Source: Amphritea sp. (GTDB taxonomy: Bacteria; Pseudomonadota; Gammaproteobacteria; Pseudomonadales; Balneatricaceae). Taken from it: DNA of 64,000 bases. Of the stretch, positions 15,796-23,346 are shown in pieces; within the stretch, counting starts at the first letter, position 1; each line of letters opens with the position of its first letter. The translations under genes were made by a program, and so were the position numbers. The stretch lies in NCBI RefSeq assembly GCF_016744155.1, contig NZ_JADGEW010000004.1:62001-126000 (forward strand), given 5' to 3'. The notes below the pieces were generated by a model, which saw nothing but the letters and a program-made list of their open reading frames with translations, did not search any database and was not told the origin of the DNA.

Positions 15796-17511
15796 TCAGC
15801 GCTTATCGCTAATATAACGGGCTCGCTTTTTCTCTTTAAGGTAGTCCATATCAACTAACACCAGGCCGTCAACGCAGAAATTAAAGTCAGCATCTACTCC
15901 GAAGTCGAGAAAGCGCACACCGCCTTCCTGGCAGACATCAGCGTACTGTTTGTAGAGTGTAGGTACCGCACAATTAAGGAAGTCCATCTGTTGCTTAAGT
16001 ATCCGGAAATCCGCTTTGTAGTCCGCGCCGGTGAAAAGTTTTTGTAGATCTGCAGTTACTTTCGGTTCGAGCCTGTATGGGGTGAATGATTTGCCCAAGG
16101 AGTCATTATCGGGGAAGTGGAGGCTATAGAAATACACCAGCAAGTCTTTAGCGTGTTGAGGGTAACTGTTGCTCAGGCTAACAGGGCCAAACATATAACG
16201 TACCTCGGGGTGGCGCTTCAGATAAGCACCTATGCCATACCAGAGATAGTCCAGGCTACGTTTACCCCAGTATTTCGGCTGGACAAAGCTGCGACCCAGT
16301 TCAATTCCCTGCTCGAAGAACTGTTGCATTGCTGGTGAGTAATTAAATAGGGTAGAGCTGTATAGTTGATTGTCCTCACGGCTATTCATTTTCCAGACCT
16401 CGGCAAGACGGTAAGCGCCAACGATCTCTAGTTCTTCCTCATCCCAGAGTATCAGGTGACGATAGTGAGAGTCATAACGATCCAAATCGAGATTTTTACC
16501 GGTACCTTCACCAACACAGCGAAACGATAACTCTCTGAGGCGACCAACTTCGCGCATAACGGCAGAATCGGCCTGATAATTGAATAGATAGATTCGCTTA
16601 CCGTCGGCTGTTTCACCAAGTAGTTCAGACTGCTTAAACTCCTTTTTCAGGGCTTGGCGGTTTTGCGGATGGGCGATGGTTTTTTCAGTTTTGAACAGGG
16701 GTTTACGCCCTTTGGCCAATCGATATAGATGTTTACGGACCAGTTTGCATTTTTCGCTACCCGGTAATGGTAGCTTCTCTAATTGAGAGTAGGGAATGGA
16801 TTCACCTACCTTAAATGTCAGATTCATCGAGTGCTTATTAAACATTTCATGGGGAAGCAGCAGTGCGGCCAGGGTCTTGTTGATGCTTGATATGGTATAA
16901 AACAGTGAAGAGTTTTTACCTCCGATATAGATCGGCAGGATAGGGCTATTTGTTTTTTTTGCGAAGTGCAGAAATCCTTGATTCCAATTGCTGTCTTTAA
17001 TACCTATTGCGCCAGCACGCGATACCTCTCCAGCGGGGAATACAATCACTGCTTCTTCGTTATGCAGTGCATTATTGATATTGGCGATGTCGTGCTTCCG
17101 CGTAGAGCGATTAAGATTATCAACCGGAAGGAGTAGAGGGCTTAACTGAGAAAATGAGGCAAGCATGTCGTTCGCCACAATGCGGACATCTTTACGAATT
17201 TCGCCGATCATTTTCAACAATGCGAGCCCGTCGAGGGCGCCTAGCGGATGGTTTGCAATAATAAGAACTCGTCCGCTGGAGGGAACGTTCATTAGGTCTT
17301 TATTGGTTAAGCTGTAAGTGAAATTGAAGTAGTCTAGTACTTGGTCAATGAAATCAAATCCCTGACAACTGCGATTCTCATCCAGAAATTTATTGACTTC
17401 TTGCTCGTGAAATAACCGCCGTAAAATAAACAGCACTGTGTTTCGAATGGCAGTAGGTTTAGATGTAAAAGATGGGTATTTTTCGATTATTACCCGTTCA
17501 ACGTTTATCAC
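15796..17511 (-). CDS. olsF: Bifunctional ornithine lipid synthase, OlsF-like (PlsC-type acyltransferase fused to OlsB-type N-acyltransferase)
   Basis: A 571-residue two-domain protein. The N-terminal half is a lysophospholipid acyltransferase domain with NHPLGALD (87-94, the NHxxxxD motif) and FPAGEVSR (158-165). The C-terminal half from about residue 300 is a GNAT/hemolysin-like N-acyltransferase with LRELSFRCVGEGTG, DRYDSHYRHLILWD and GAYRLAEVW. This order matches OlsF of Serratia, in which the C-terminal domain makes lyso-ornithine lipid and the N-terminal domain O-acylates it, giving a phosphate-free membrane lipid. Start is GTG with AAGG upstream. Four 11-bp-spaced Pho-box repeats lie 50-90 bases upstream, fitting induction by phosphate starvation. 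Some related fusions may use other amino acids. Confidence 0.82.
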   Translation of the reverse strand: MINVERVIIEKYPSFTSKPTAIRNTVLFILRRLFHEQEVNKFLDENRSCQGFDFIDQVLDYFNFTYSLTNKDLMNVPSSGRVLIIANHPLGALDGLALLKMIGEIRKDVRIVANDMLASFSQLSPLLLPVDNLNRSTRKHDIANINNALHNEEAVIVFPAGEVSRAGAIGIKDSNWNQGFLHFAKKTNSPILPIYIGGKNSSLFYTISSINKTLAALLLPHEMFNKHSMNLTFKVGESIPYSQLEKLPLPGSEKCKLVRKHLYRLAKGRKPLFKTEKTIAHPQNRQALKKEFKQSELLGETADGKRIYLFNYQADSAVMREVGRLRELSFRCVGEGTGKNLDLDRYDSHYRHLILWDEEELEIVGAYRLAEVWKMNSREDNQLYSSTLFNYSPAMQQFFEQGIELGRSFVQPKYWGKRSLDYLWYGIGAYLKRHPEVRYMFGPVSLSNSYPQHAKDLLVYFYSLHFPDNDSLGKSFTPYRLEPKVTADLQKLFTGADYKADFRILKQQMDFLNCAVPTLYKQYADVCQEGGVRFLDFGVDADFNFCVDGLVLVDMDYLKEKKRARYISDKR

Positions 17512-17561
17512 TTTTATCGCCCTTATTGTTACAGTTCACTGCTGAAATTTATGATATTTTC

Positions 17562-17601
17562 GTGACAGTGAGTTGGCAAAAAAGTGACGATTTAGTGACA
17601 G
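17562..17601 (-). promoter_or_regulatory. Four-repeat Pho box upstream of olsF
   Basis: Read on the minus strand, CTGTCAC, TCGTCAC, TTGCCAA and CTGTCAC follow each other with exactly four bases between each (TAAA, TTTT, CTCA), the 11-bp period of PhoB sites (consensus CTGTCAT plus four A/T-rich bases). Ten bases past the last repeat is TAAATT, a fair -10, the same spacing as in E. coli phoA. The repeat pattern is seen; PhoB control is inferred. Confidence 0.75.
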
Positions 17602-17641
17602 GGCAAGTTATTGTTGGATTTTGCTATCTGACCCTACCAGG

Positions 17642-17830
17642 TTAATCAAATTCCAGTGACTCCTTCCAGGGGTCTTTATCCTCTTTTCGGCGACCATGGT
17701 TTTTTCTTCGACCAGCTTCATAGCGAATAAGGTTTCTCCGATCAAGACCTGCTCGGCGGTCTTTGCATGACCTTCTCTCATCCAAAGGGTTGTGCTGTTC
17801 TAGCTGATCTTTATTAGAATCTGCTTCCAT
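17642..17830 (-). CDS. Small basic RR-repeat protein, function unknown
   Basis: A 62-residue, highly charged protein. ERRSCKDRRAGLDRRN and AGRRKNHGRRKED contain Arg-Arg pairs spaced about seven residues apart; the C-terminus is acidic (EDKDPWKESLEFD). GGAGGA lies eight bases before the ATG, a strong Shine-Dalgarno that argues for a real gene. No signal peptide or membrane segment. The regular RR pairs suggest nucleic-acid or anionic-surface binding, but I recognise no family. It lies upstream of olsF on the same strand with the Pho box between them, so olsF has its own promoter. Confidence 0.65.
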   Translation of the reverse strand: MEADSNKDQLEQHNPLDERRSCKDRRAGLDRRNLIRYEAGRRKNHGRRKEDKDPWKESLEFD

Positions 17831-18057
17831 CTGAAGTTTCCTCCGATTAATTACTTACAGAATAGAAGGTTACTTCGTCTTTGGCTAATTTAACCATATC
17901 TCGATGGGGCTCTGGATGCCTTCTTGTGCTTTTTACTTAGTTATTAATTGCTCAGGGACAATGTTTTTGATCTGGTTACCTTGACGCTCCGCTTTGCTAA
18001 CATCAAAATTATAGTTGCTATCTATGCTTAACTTTTATCTAAGGGAATAGAATTTCA

Positions 18058-18339
18058 ATGGACACACTGAATGCAACATTTGCTCGCCGCCTCCTGATTG
18101 CTCATCTGGTTTCTACTCTGGAGAAGCCCAGCGTGCCCGTTCTGATGTCTGAAACAGGCTGGCCTCGTCGAACTATTCAGGATGTTATTAAAGCGATACC
18201 AGGAATGGGTGTGAATATCTATTTCAGGCAGGATGGACGTCGTAATAACGATGGATATTATGTGATTGACCAGTGGGGAGCGATTAATCCAGATTGGCTA
18301 GATCAAAATATTGATAACGTGAAAAAATCATTAGAGTAA
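18058..18339 (+). CDS. Small winged-HTH-like protein
   Basis: A 93-residue protein. SVPVLMSETGWPRRTIQDVIKAIPGMGVNIYFRQDGRRNNDGYYVIDQWG reads as a helix-turn-helix with a following beta wing (segments VPVLMSETGWPRRTIQDVI and the Gly-rich YYVIDQWG strand). A fair ribosome site (AAGGGA) precedes the ATG. It is probably a DNA-binding protein; homologous small ORFs are annotated only as hypothetical or HTH proteins. It ends five bases before the LexA box of dinB, so dinB is probably transcribed separately. Confidence 0.7.
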   Translation: MDTLNATFARRLLIAHLVSTLEKPSVPVLMSETGWPRRTIQDVIKAIPGMGVNIYFRQDGRRNNDGYYVIDQWGAINPDWLDQNIDNVKKSLE

Positions 18340-18343
18340 AAAT

Positions 18344-18363
18344 AACTGTTTTTTTGTACAGTA
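18344..18363 (+). promoter_or_regulatory. LexA (SOS) box upstream of dinB
   Basis: CTGT at 18346 and ACAG at 18358 enclose a T-rich centre, giving CTG-N10-CAG with AA before and TA after, one or two bases from the E. coli LexA consensus. It lies directly in front of dinB, a classic SOS gene. Confidence 0.88.
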
Positions 18364-18376
18364 TTTAATAGTAGGC

Positions 18377-19495
18377 TTGGATTTACTGATTGAAAGTTCC
18401 GGGCCGCCATTAGTGATAGATCAGCTGACAGATGAGCTTCAACGAAAAATAATCCACTGTGATTGTGACTGTTTCTTTGCCGCAGTCGAGATGCGGGATA
18501 ATCCAGCTCTAAGAGATATTCCCCTGGCTATTGGCGGGTCTTCTGATCGTCGCGGGGTGCTATCTACTTGTAATTATCAGGCCCGAAAGTTTGGAATTCA
18601 TTCGGCAATGGCAACCGCCCATGCCTTAAAGCTCTGCCCTGACCTTATCGTCATCCCCGGCAGCATGGAGAAATACCGCCAGGCTTCTGCGGCGATTATG
18701 GCCATCTATGCTGACTATACTGATCTGATTGAACCGCTATCTCTGGATGAGGCTTACCTTGATGTAACCGGGGTCTCTACTTTTGGGGGGAGCGCGACCC
18801 TGATTGCAGAGGAGATAAGGCAAAGGGTCAGTAAAACAGTTGGTATCACTATTTCTGCCGGTGTGGCGCCGAATAAATTCATAGCTAAAATTGCCAGTGA
18901 TTGGAATAAACCCGATGGGCTCTGTGTTATCACTCCGGATAAGATGGATGCATTTATTCTGCAATTACCGGTAAAAAAAATCTATGGTGTAGGAAAGGTG
19001 ACTTCTGGAAAATTACAGCAGATGGGCATCGAAACCTGTGCAGATCTTCGTCAACTAAGTATGGCGCACTTAGTAGACCGTTTTGGGCGATTCGGCAAGC
19101 GGCTTTATGAGCTGAGCCGAGGTGAAGACGACCGTCCTGTTCGTGTGAGTCGTGAACGTAAGTCGATCAGCGTGGAACATACGTTTTCAAGTGACTTACC
19201 AGATCAGCAAAGTTGTACCGATCAGTTACCTGCTATGCTTGAGGAGCTTGAACAACGTTTTCAAAAGCACAGTAAGCAGCGCGAGATAGCTGGAGCGGTT
19301 ATAAAGCTGAAGTTTTCCGACTTTACTCAGACGACTGTTGAGCAAAGTGCATCTGAATGTCCGTTGGCGCTCTATGAGCATCTGTGCCGTGAAGCATGGC
19401 TTCGGGGTGATAAGGCAGTAAGGTTGATTGGGGTTGGCTACCGGCTTAAACCGCGAAATCCTCAGTCTGTTGAACAGCTTAGATTGATAGAATAA
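18377..19495 (+). CDS. dinB: DNA polymerase IV DinB
   Basis: Y-family translesion polymerase. It has the catalytic KIIHCDCDCFFAAVEMRDNP block (first Asp at residue 29 in this numbering), SLDEAYLDV near residue 123 with the Asp-Glu pair, a thumb HhH region (IYGVGKVTSGKLQQMGI) and a little-finger domain. The usual M-D between the two Asp residues is C-D here, which leaves the metal ligands intact. The listed TTG start gives 372 aa, about 25 more than E. coli DinB; a GTG at 18413 would give 360 aa and leaves a more normal distance to the LexA-controlled promoter. Neither start has a good Shine-Dalgarno, so the start is uncertain. Confidence 0.93.
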   Translation: MDLLIESSGPPLVIDQLTDELQRKIIHCDCDCFFAAVEMRDNPALRDIPLAIGGSSDRRGVLSTCNYQARKFGIHSAMATAHALKLCPDLIVIPGSMEKYRQASAAIMAIYADYTDLIEPLSLDEAYLDVTGVSTFGGSATLIAEEIRQRVSKTVGITISAGVAPNKFIAKIASDWNKPDGLCVITPDKMDAFILQLPVKKIYGVGKVTSGKLQQMGIETCADLRQLSMAHLVDRFGRFGKRLYELSRGEDDRPVRVSRERKSISVEHTFSSDLPDQQSCTDQLPAMLEELEQRFQKHSKQREIAGAVIKLKFSDFTQTTVEQSASECPLALYEHLCREAWLRGDKAVRLIGVGYRLKPRNPQSVEQLRLIE

Positions 19496-19507
19496 AGAGG
19501 CAGGCCT

Positions 19508-20062
19508 ATGGCGGCATTTCCTGTAGCTGAGCTTATTCAGCGGTTGGACCGGTTACAGTCTGAATCTGGCTACCGTGATGATGTTAATGGTCTCTACTGT
19601 TGCCGGTTAGCACTCGACGCGCTAGAACAGGGTAATTATGGTGTCGCTGCCATTCTGATTGATTCCCAGGGAGAGGTAATAGCTCAAGCTGAAAATCGGG
19701 TATTCAGTTCTGGTTACAGTAGTAGCGCTCATGCAGAGATGCTATTGGTTGATCAGTTGGAGCGGGGGCTAGATTACCCTCCTGCTCAGTTAACCATGTT
19801 GGTGTCCCTTGAACCTTGTCCAATGTGTCTGGCTCGGTTGATTCTGTCAGGGATAGCTTCAATACGATATATGGTGCCAGATTCTTATGGCGGGATGGTG
19901 AGTCACGCTGAGCATTTTCCACCGGCCTGGAAAAACCTGGCTCAGTTACAAAATCATTATGAAGCGCATATCTCTTCTGCCGTCAGGGATCTGGCTGCTG
20001 ATATAGCGACAACAAATCTGAGTTTGCTACGTAAAAAACTCCTATCCCATATCCGTCCCTAG
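19508..20062 (+). CDS. Nucleoside/cytidine deaminase-family protein
   Basis: Zinc-dependent deaminase of the CDA/TadA superfamily, 184 aa. HAEMLLVDQLE near residue 77 and SLEPCPMCLARLILSGI near residue 105 supply the Zn ligands (His, two Cys) and the catalytic Glu. C-terminal helices continue to residue 184. It is longer than TadA (about 165) and lacks a recognisable tRNA-binding tail, so a free-base or nucleoside substrate such as guanine or cytosine is more likely; this is inference. It starts 12 bases after dinB and may be co-transcribed in the SOS regulon. Confidence 0.82.
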   Translation: MAAFPVAELIQRLDRLQSESGYRDDVNGLYCCRLALDALEQGNYGVAAILIDSQGEVIAQAENRVFSSGYSSSAHAEMLLVDQLERGLDYPPAQLTMLVSLEPCPMCLARLILSGIASIRYMVPDSYGGMVSHAEHFPPAWKNLAQLQNHYEAHISSAVRDLAADIATTNLSLLRKKLLSHIRP

Positions 20063-20085
20063 CTCTGTTTTGTGCGCTTGCACAA

Positions 20086-20094
20086 TGCTATAAT
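20086..20094 (+). promoter_or_regulatory. Extended -10 promoter for the SulP gene
   Basis: TGCTATAAT is a perfect -10 with the TGn extension; the -35 region 17 bases upstream is weak, as usual for extended -10 promoters. It lies 48 bases before the sulP start and after the deaminase stop, so the transporter is a separate unit. Confidence 0.65.
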
Positions 20095-20141
20095 CGCGCA
20101 CTTTATCCAGCCTCCCACTCTCTCAGGAAAAGCGTTCTATT

Positions 20142-21704
20142 ATGCTGCAGTTGATCTATAAACGTTCTCAAAGTATGAAAGCCGACGTGCTGTCAGGCCT
20201 TACGGTCGCGCTGGCGCTGGTTCCGGAAGCTGTGGCTTTTGCTTTTGTGGCTGGTGTTGACCCTTTGGTCGGTCTTTACGCTGCGTTCATGGTGGGACTG
20301 ATTACTGCTTCTATCGGAGGTCGTCCGGGTATGATTTCCGGAGCCACAGGTGCATTAGCGGTAGTGATGGTTAGTCTGGTGGCACAACATGGTGTTGAGT
20401 ACCTGTTTGCCACTGTTGTACTGATGGGTATTCTCCAGATTGCGGCAGGAATATTTCGCTTAGGTAAGTTTATCCGAATGGTGCCACATCCTGTCATGCT
20501 GGGTTTTGTTAATGGCTTGGCTATTGTTATCTTTCTCGCCCAGATGAAGCAGTTTCAGATTGCTGATGCCGACGGCGTGTTGGGCTGGATGCAGGGTGGA
20601 CAGATGGCTGTCATGCTAGGATTGGTTGCATTGACGATGGCGATTATCCATTTTCTACCTAAGTTGACGACGGCGGTTCCATCGACGCTGGTTGCGATTC
20701 TGGCTGTGACAGGCATCGTTATCGGTCTGGATATTGATTCTGCCCGCAGTGTGCAGGATGTGCTTGTTGATATGACGGGTGATGCGACAGCGAGCATAGC
20801 AGGGGGGCTCCCACAGTTTCATATCCCTATGGTTGATCTCAACCTGGAAACGTTGAAAATCATCCTCCCTTATGCGCTGATTCTGGCCGCAATTGGTCTG
20901 ATTGAATCCCTTCTTACTCTAACCCTGATTGATGAAATTACTGAGACCCGTGGCCGAGGTAACAAAGAGTGCGTAGGTCAGGGCGTTGCTAACGTTGCGA
21001 CCGGCTTCTTTGGCGGTATGGGCGGTTGTGCGATGATTGGCCAGAGCATGATTAATATAAGCTCCGGCGGAACAGGGCGTGCATCGGGTATATCCGCAGC
21101 GCTTTTCCTGCTGCTGTTTATTATGGTGGGCTCCAGTTGGATAGAGATTATCCCTGTGGCTGCACTAGTTGGTGTAATGTTTATTGTGGTTATCGGAACA
21201 TTCGAGTGGGCTAGTCTTAATATGATGCGTAAGATTCCGCCATCGGATGCGATTGTGGTTGTGACCGTTACAGTTGTTACTGTGTTGACGGATCTGGCTA
21301 TCGCCGTAATTGTAGGTGTAATTGTATCGGCATTGGTGTTTGCCTGGAAGCATGCCAAGCACATGCTGGTAGAGACCAGCATGCATAACAACGGTTTTCT
21401 TAAGATTTATAAGCCAAACGGCCCGCTGTTTTTTGGCTCAGTGAAGACTTTTAGGGATAACTTTACGCCAAAGTTTGATCCACAAGAGGTGATTATCGAC
21501 TTTGCTAATTGCCGCGTAATGGATCACTCAGGCATTGAGGTTATCGATTCTCTGGTTGAGCGGTATGAAAAAGCGGGCATCGATATTCATATCCGTCACC
21601 TGAGTTTTGAGTGCATTAAGTTACTTGAAAAATCTGGCAGTGTGGTTGAGATTAACCGTGCTGAAGATCCCGACTATAAAGTGGCGGATGACAAGCTGGC
21701 TTAG
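20142..21704 (+). CDS. SulP-family anion transporter with STAS domain
   Basis: Inner-membrane SLC26/SulP permease, 520 aa. About ten or more hydrophobic segments run from residue 10 to 410 ([27 protein letters not shown] is the family signature near the N-terminus), with [20 protein letters not shown] in the middle. A cytoplasmic STAS domain ([23 protein letters not shown]) is at the C-terminus. Substrates in the family are sulfate, bicarbonate or dicarboxylates; the neighbouring TauE/SafE gene makes sulfur anions plausible but not proven. A strong hairpin terminator follows 22 bases after the stop. Confidence 0.92.
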   Translation: MLQLIYKRSQSMKADVLSGLTVALALVPEAVAFAFVAGVDPLVGLYAAFMVGLITASIGGRPGMISGATGALAVVMVSLVAQHGVEYLFATVVLMGILQIAAGIFRLGKFIRMVPHPVMLGFVNGLAIVIFLAQMKQFQIADADGVLGWMQGGQMAVMLGLVALTMAIIHFLPKLTTAVPSTLVAILAVTGIVIGLDIDSARSVQDVLVDMTGDATASIAGGLPQFHIPMVDLNLETLKIILPYALILAAIGLIESLLTLTLIDEITETRGRGNKECVGQGVANVATGFFGGMGGCAMIGQSMINISSGGTGRASGISAALFLLLFIMVGSSWIEIIPVAALVGVMFIVVIGTFEWASLNMMRKIPPSDAIVVVTVTVVTVLTDLAIAVIVGVIVSALVFAWKHAKHMLVETSMHNNGFLKIYKPNGPLFFGSVKTFRDNFTPKFDPQEVIIDFANCRVMDHSGIEVIDSLVERYEKAGIDIHIRHLSFECIKLLEKSGSVVEINRAEDPDYKVADDKLA

Positions 21705-21726
21705 GGGCTCGTTATTTCGTTCAAAG

Positions 21727-21752
21727 CCGCGACAATAGTCGCGGTTTTTTTT
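21727..21752 (+). terminator. Intrinsic terminator after the SulP gene
   Basis: CCGCGAC, loop AATA, GTCGCGG, then an eight-base T-run. Confidence 0.93.
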
Positions 21753-21773
21753 ATCTTTTTACAGGTACTAAAT

Positions 21774-22574
21774 ATGGAAATTGAACTGATTGTCTCCTTC
21801 TTGGCTCTGGGAGCTGTTGTTGGATTTCTGGCAGGACTGCTAGGGATTGGGGGTGGCTTGGTAATGGTGCCGGCGCTGACTTCGTTGTTTATCTGGCAGG
21901 GGATTCCACTGGAGCAGGTTGTTCATTTGGCGCTGGGAACGTCTATGGCTTCTATAGTCGTTACTTCAATCTCCAGCATGCGTGCTCACCATAAAAAGGG
22001 CGGCGTTCTCTGGGATGTGGTTAGACTGATCGCTCCGGGAATTGTTGTAGGCGCATTTTTGGCCACCTTTCTGGCGGCGGTGCTTAGCTCGAAGGTGCTG
22101 GGAATCTTTTTTTCCTGCTTCCTAGTGTATGCCTCTACTCAGATGTTCCTTAATATGAAGCCTAAACCGACTCGGATATTACCAGGCAGGACCGGACTGT
22201 TAGCAGCGGGAAGTATTATAGGGAGTGTTTCAGCGCTGGTTTCTATTGGTGGCGGGACCCTGACAGTGCCTTTTCTCAGTTGGCATAATATTGATGTAAA
22301 GAAAGCGATTGGCACTTCAGCGGCCATTGGTTTGCCGATCTCAGTTGCGGGTACTATAGGATATCTGGTGAATGGCTTATCTGTCGATTTGAATATCGAC
22401 TATGTGTTCGGCTTTATCTATCTGCCGGGCGTAGTTCTGATCTCTATGATGAGTTTTCTGACGGCCTCTCTGGGTGCGCATGTTGCTCATCTGCTCCCGG
22501 TGCCGGTATTGAAGAAAGTCTTTGCTGTATTGCTGCTGGGCCTGGCAATTAAAATGATTAGTTCTGTTATTTGA
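21774..22574 (+). CDS. TauE/SafE-family sulfite/organosulfur exporter
   Basis: A 266-residue polytopic membrane protein with about eight hydrophobic helices. The duplicated family motif is present: GFLAGLLGIGGGLVMVPAL near residue 18 and SALVSIGGGTLTVPFLSW near residue 155. Members export sulfite, sulfoacetate or related anions. It lies 69 bases after the SulP gene but behind a terminator, so expression may be independent. The next feature, a CsrB-like RNA, converges on it. Confidence 0.9.
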   Translation: MEIELIVSFLALGAVVGFLAGLLGIGGGLVMVPALTSLFIWQGIPLEQVVHLALGTSMASIVVTSISSMRAHHKKGGVLWDVVRLIAPGIVVGAFLATFLAAVLSSKVLGIFFSCFLVYASTQMFLNMKPKPTRILPGRTGLLAAGSIIGSVSALVSIGGGTLTVPFLSWHNIDVKKAIGTSAAIGLPISVAGTIGYLVNGLSVDLNIDYVFGFIYLPGVVLISMMSFLTASLGAHVAHLLPVPVLKKVFAVLLLGLAIKMISSVI

Positions 22575-22612
22575 ATAAAAAGTGACTGCTCTTAAGTAAA
22601 AAAGGGTAGGCG

Positions 22613-22645
22613 AAAAAAAAGAGCGTCAATTCCATGAGCTCTTTT
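22613..22645 (-). terminator. Intrinsic terminator of the CsrB-like RNA
   Basis: Minus strand: AAAAGAGC pairs with GCTCTTTT (22638-22645 with 22617-22624), with an inner TCA/TGA extension around a GGA-containing loop, followed by a run of Us read from 22620 down to 22613. Confidence 0.85.
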
Positions 22646-22831
22646 CTTAATCCCAGCTAAAAGCAGGTCCTTACTGTAACCTCTTCGAAATCCTGGAAGA
22701 GGCTTTCCATCCTTGGAAATTTCATGCGAAATACCGGTCAGCTTCCTGCCGATAGGTAATGTCCTTATCGCGTTCTTACTTCCTTGTCCCCCAGTTGTTT
22801 CTTCAGTCCTTGAAGAGCGTCGATCCAACGG
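22613..22831 (-). ncRNA. CsrB/RsmZ-family CsrA-sequestering RNA (predicted)
   Basis: Read on the minus strand, this stretch of about 220 bases contains 12 GGA triplets (plus-strand TCC at 22631, 22651, 22668, 22691, 22706, 22710, 22744, 22762, 22781, 22787, 22807 and 22824), many as AGGA or AAGGA. Several fall in hairpin loops: CTTCA-AGGAC-TGAAG, TTTCC-AAGGAT-GGAAA, and a seven-base stem CCTCTTC/GAAGAGG enclosing CAGGA. The 3' end is an AAAAGAGC/GCTCTTTT terminator with its own loop GGA and a U-run. This is the architecture of RNAs that titrate CsrA/RsmA. The 5' end is set near 22831 from a TACTAT -10-like sequence at 22834-22839. No protein is expected here; an open frame of 78 codons overlaps it by chance. 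Confidence 0.85.
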
Positions 22832-22833
22832 GG

Positions 22834-22866
22834 ATAGTATCTCTATATTGTCGTAATAGAGATATA
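22834..22866 (-). promoter_or_regulatory. Promoter and inverted repeat upstream of the CsrB-like RNA
   Basis: On the minus strand TATCTCTAT, nine bases, then ATAGAGATA form a perfect nine-base inverted repeat that runs into TACTAT, a -10-like hexamer just before the predicted RNA start. There is no good -35, as expected for an activator-dependent promoter. The standard GacA/UvrY upstream site (TGTAAG-N6-CTTACA) is not visible in the next 100 bases. Confidence 0.5.
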
Positions 22867-22967
22867 GGAAAAAGTCTTAATTTGTCTTCTTAATGCGACC
22901 TCTGTGTCTTTATTTAGAGACAGCGGTTGATTTGGCTTTTTCCTAATGGGTTACTATGTCCGGGATT

Positions 22968-23309
22968 TTATTTCGCTTTAAGTGGTGCTTGGTCGAAACT
23001 AATTCCACTCCAGCCCTGCTGCATAAAGTTTCGAATATTGCCATGATCGCTGCCTTGAGGGTTTTCCAGTACATCTTTGTGATAAAAGCGACCAAAACAG
23101 TTGAGAGTCTGTTGCTCTGACAAGTTGTTGAGTTGGGCAAAGGCAAAGATCTTGCAAGAGCCTTCATTGGTGCTCGCTTCATTGATGAGCTCACCATTGT
23201 TGAAGCGGGTAGGAGAGTATTCATAGCTCGCTGTGATAACAGCCATTGTATCTTCAAAGTCTATATTTTCAGGGGTATTAAGCTGTTGTATGAACTGTTG
23301 CAGATTCAT
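22968..23309 (-). CDS. HopJ type III effector family protein
   Basis: A 113-residue cytoplasmic protein of the HopJ family: FEDTMAVITASYEYSPTRFNNGELINEASTNEGSCKIFAFAQLNNL in the middle (family core FxNG... EGSCKIFAFA) and the C-terminal block CFGRFYHKDVLENPQGSDHGNIRNFM. Despite the name, homologues are widespread in free-living bacteria with no type III secretion and probably have a housekeeping role that is not known. It lies between the CsrB-like RNA and panE on the minus strand. Confidence 0.85.
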   Translation of the reverse strand: MNLQQFIQQLNTPENIDFEDTMAVITASYEYSPTRFNNGELINEASTNEGSCKIFAFAQLNNLSEQQTLNCFGRFYHKDVLENPQGSDHGNIRNFMQQGWSGISFDQAPLKAK

Positions 23310-23346
23310 ATAAGATTCCAGTCTCTATATTTTTAAAAAGAGTGAT

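Noticed and set aside
17902..18057. Possible regulatory RNA or riboswitch before the HTH gene
   Set aside because: No stable paired structure, GGA density or terminator seen.
22592..22828. An open frame of 78 codons on the minus strand
   Set aside because: It coincides with the CsrB-like RNA; the protein is basic, without family resemblance, and the GGA/hairpin/terminator pattern explains the sequence better.
22943..23257. A second minus-strand open frame of 104 codons inside the HopJ-family gene
   Set aside because: Shadow frame; the HopJ reading has clear family motifs.
22968..23309. HopJ annotation as evidence of a type III secretion system
   Set aside because: No secretion or chaperone genes around it; HopJ-family proteins occur in many free-living bacteria.
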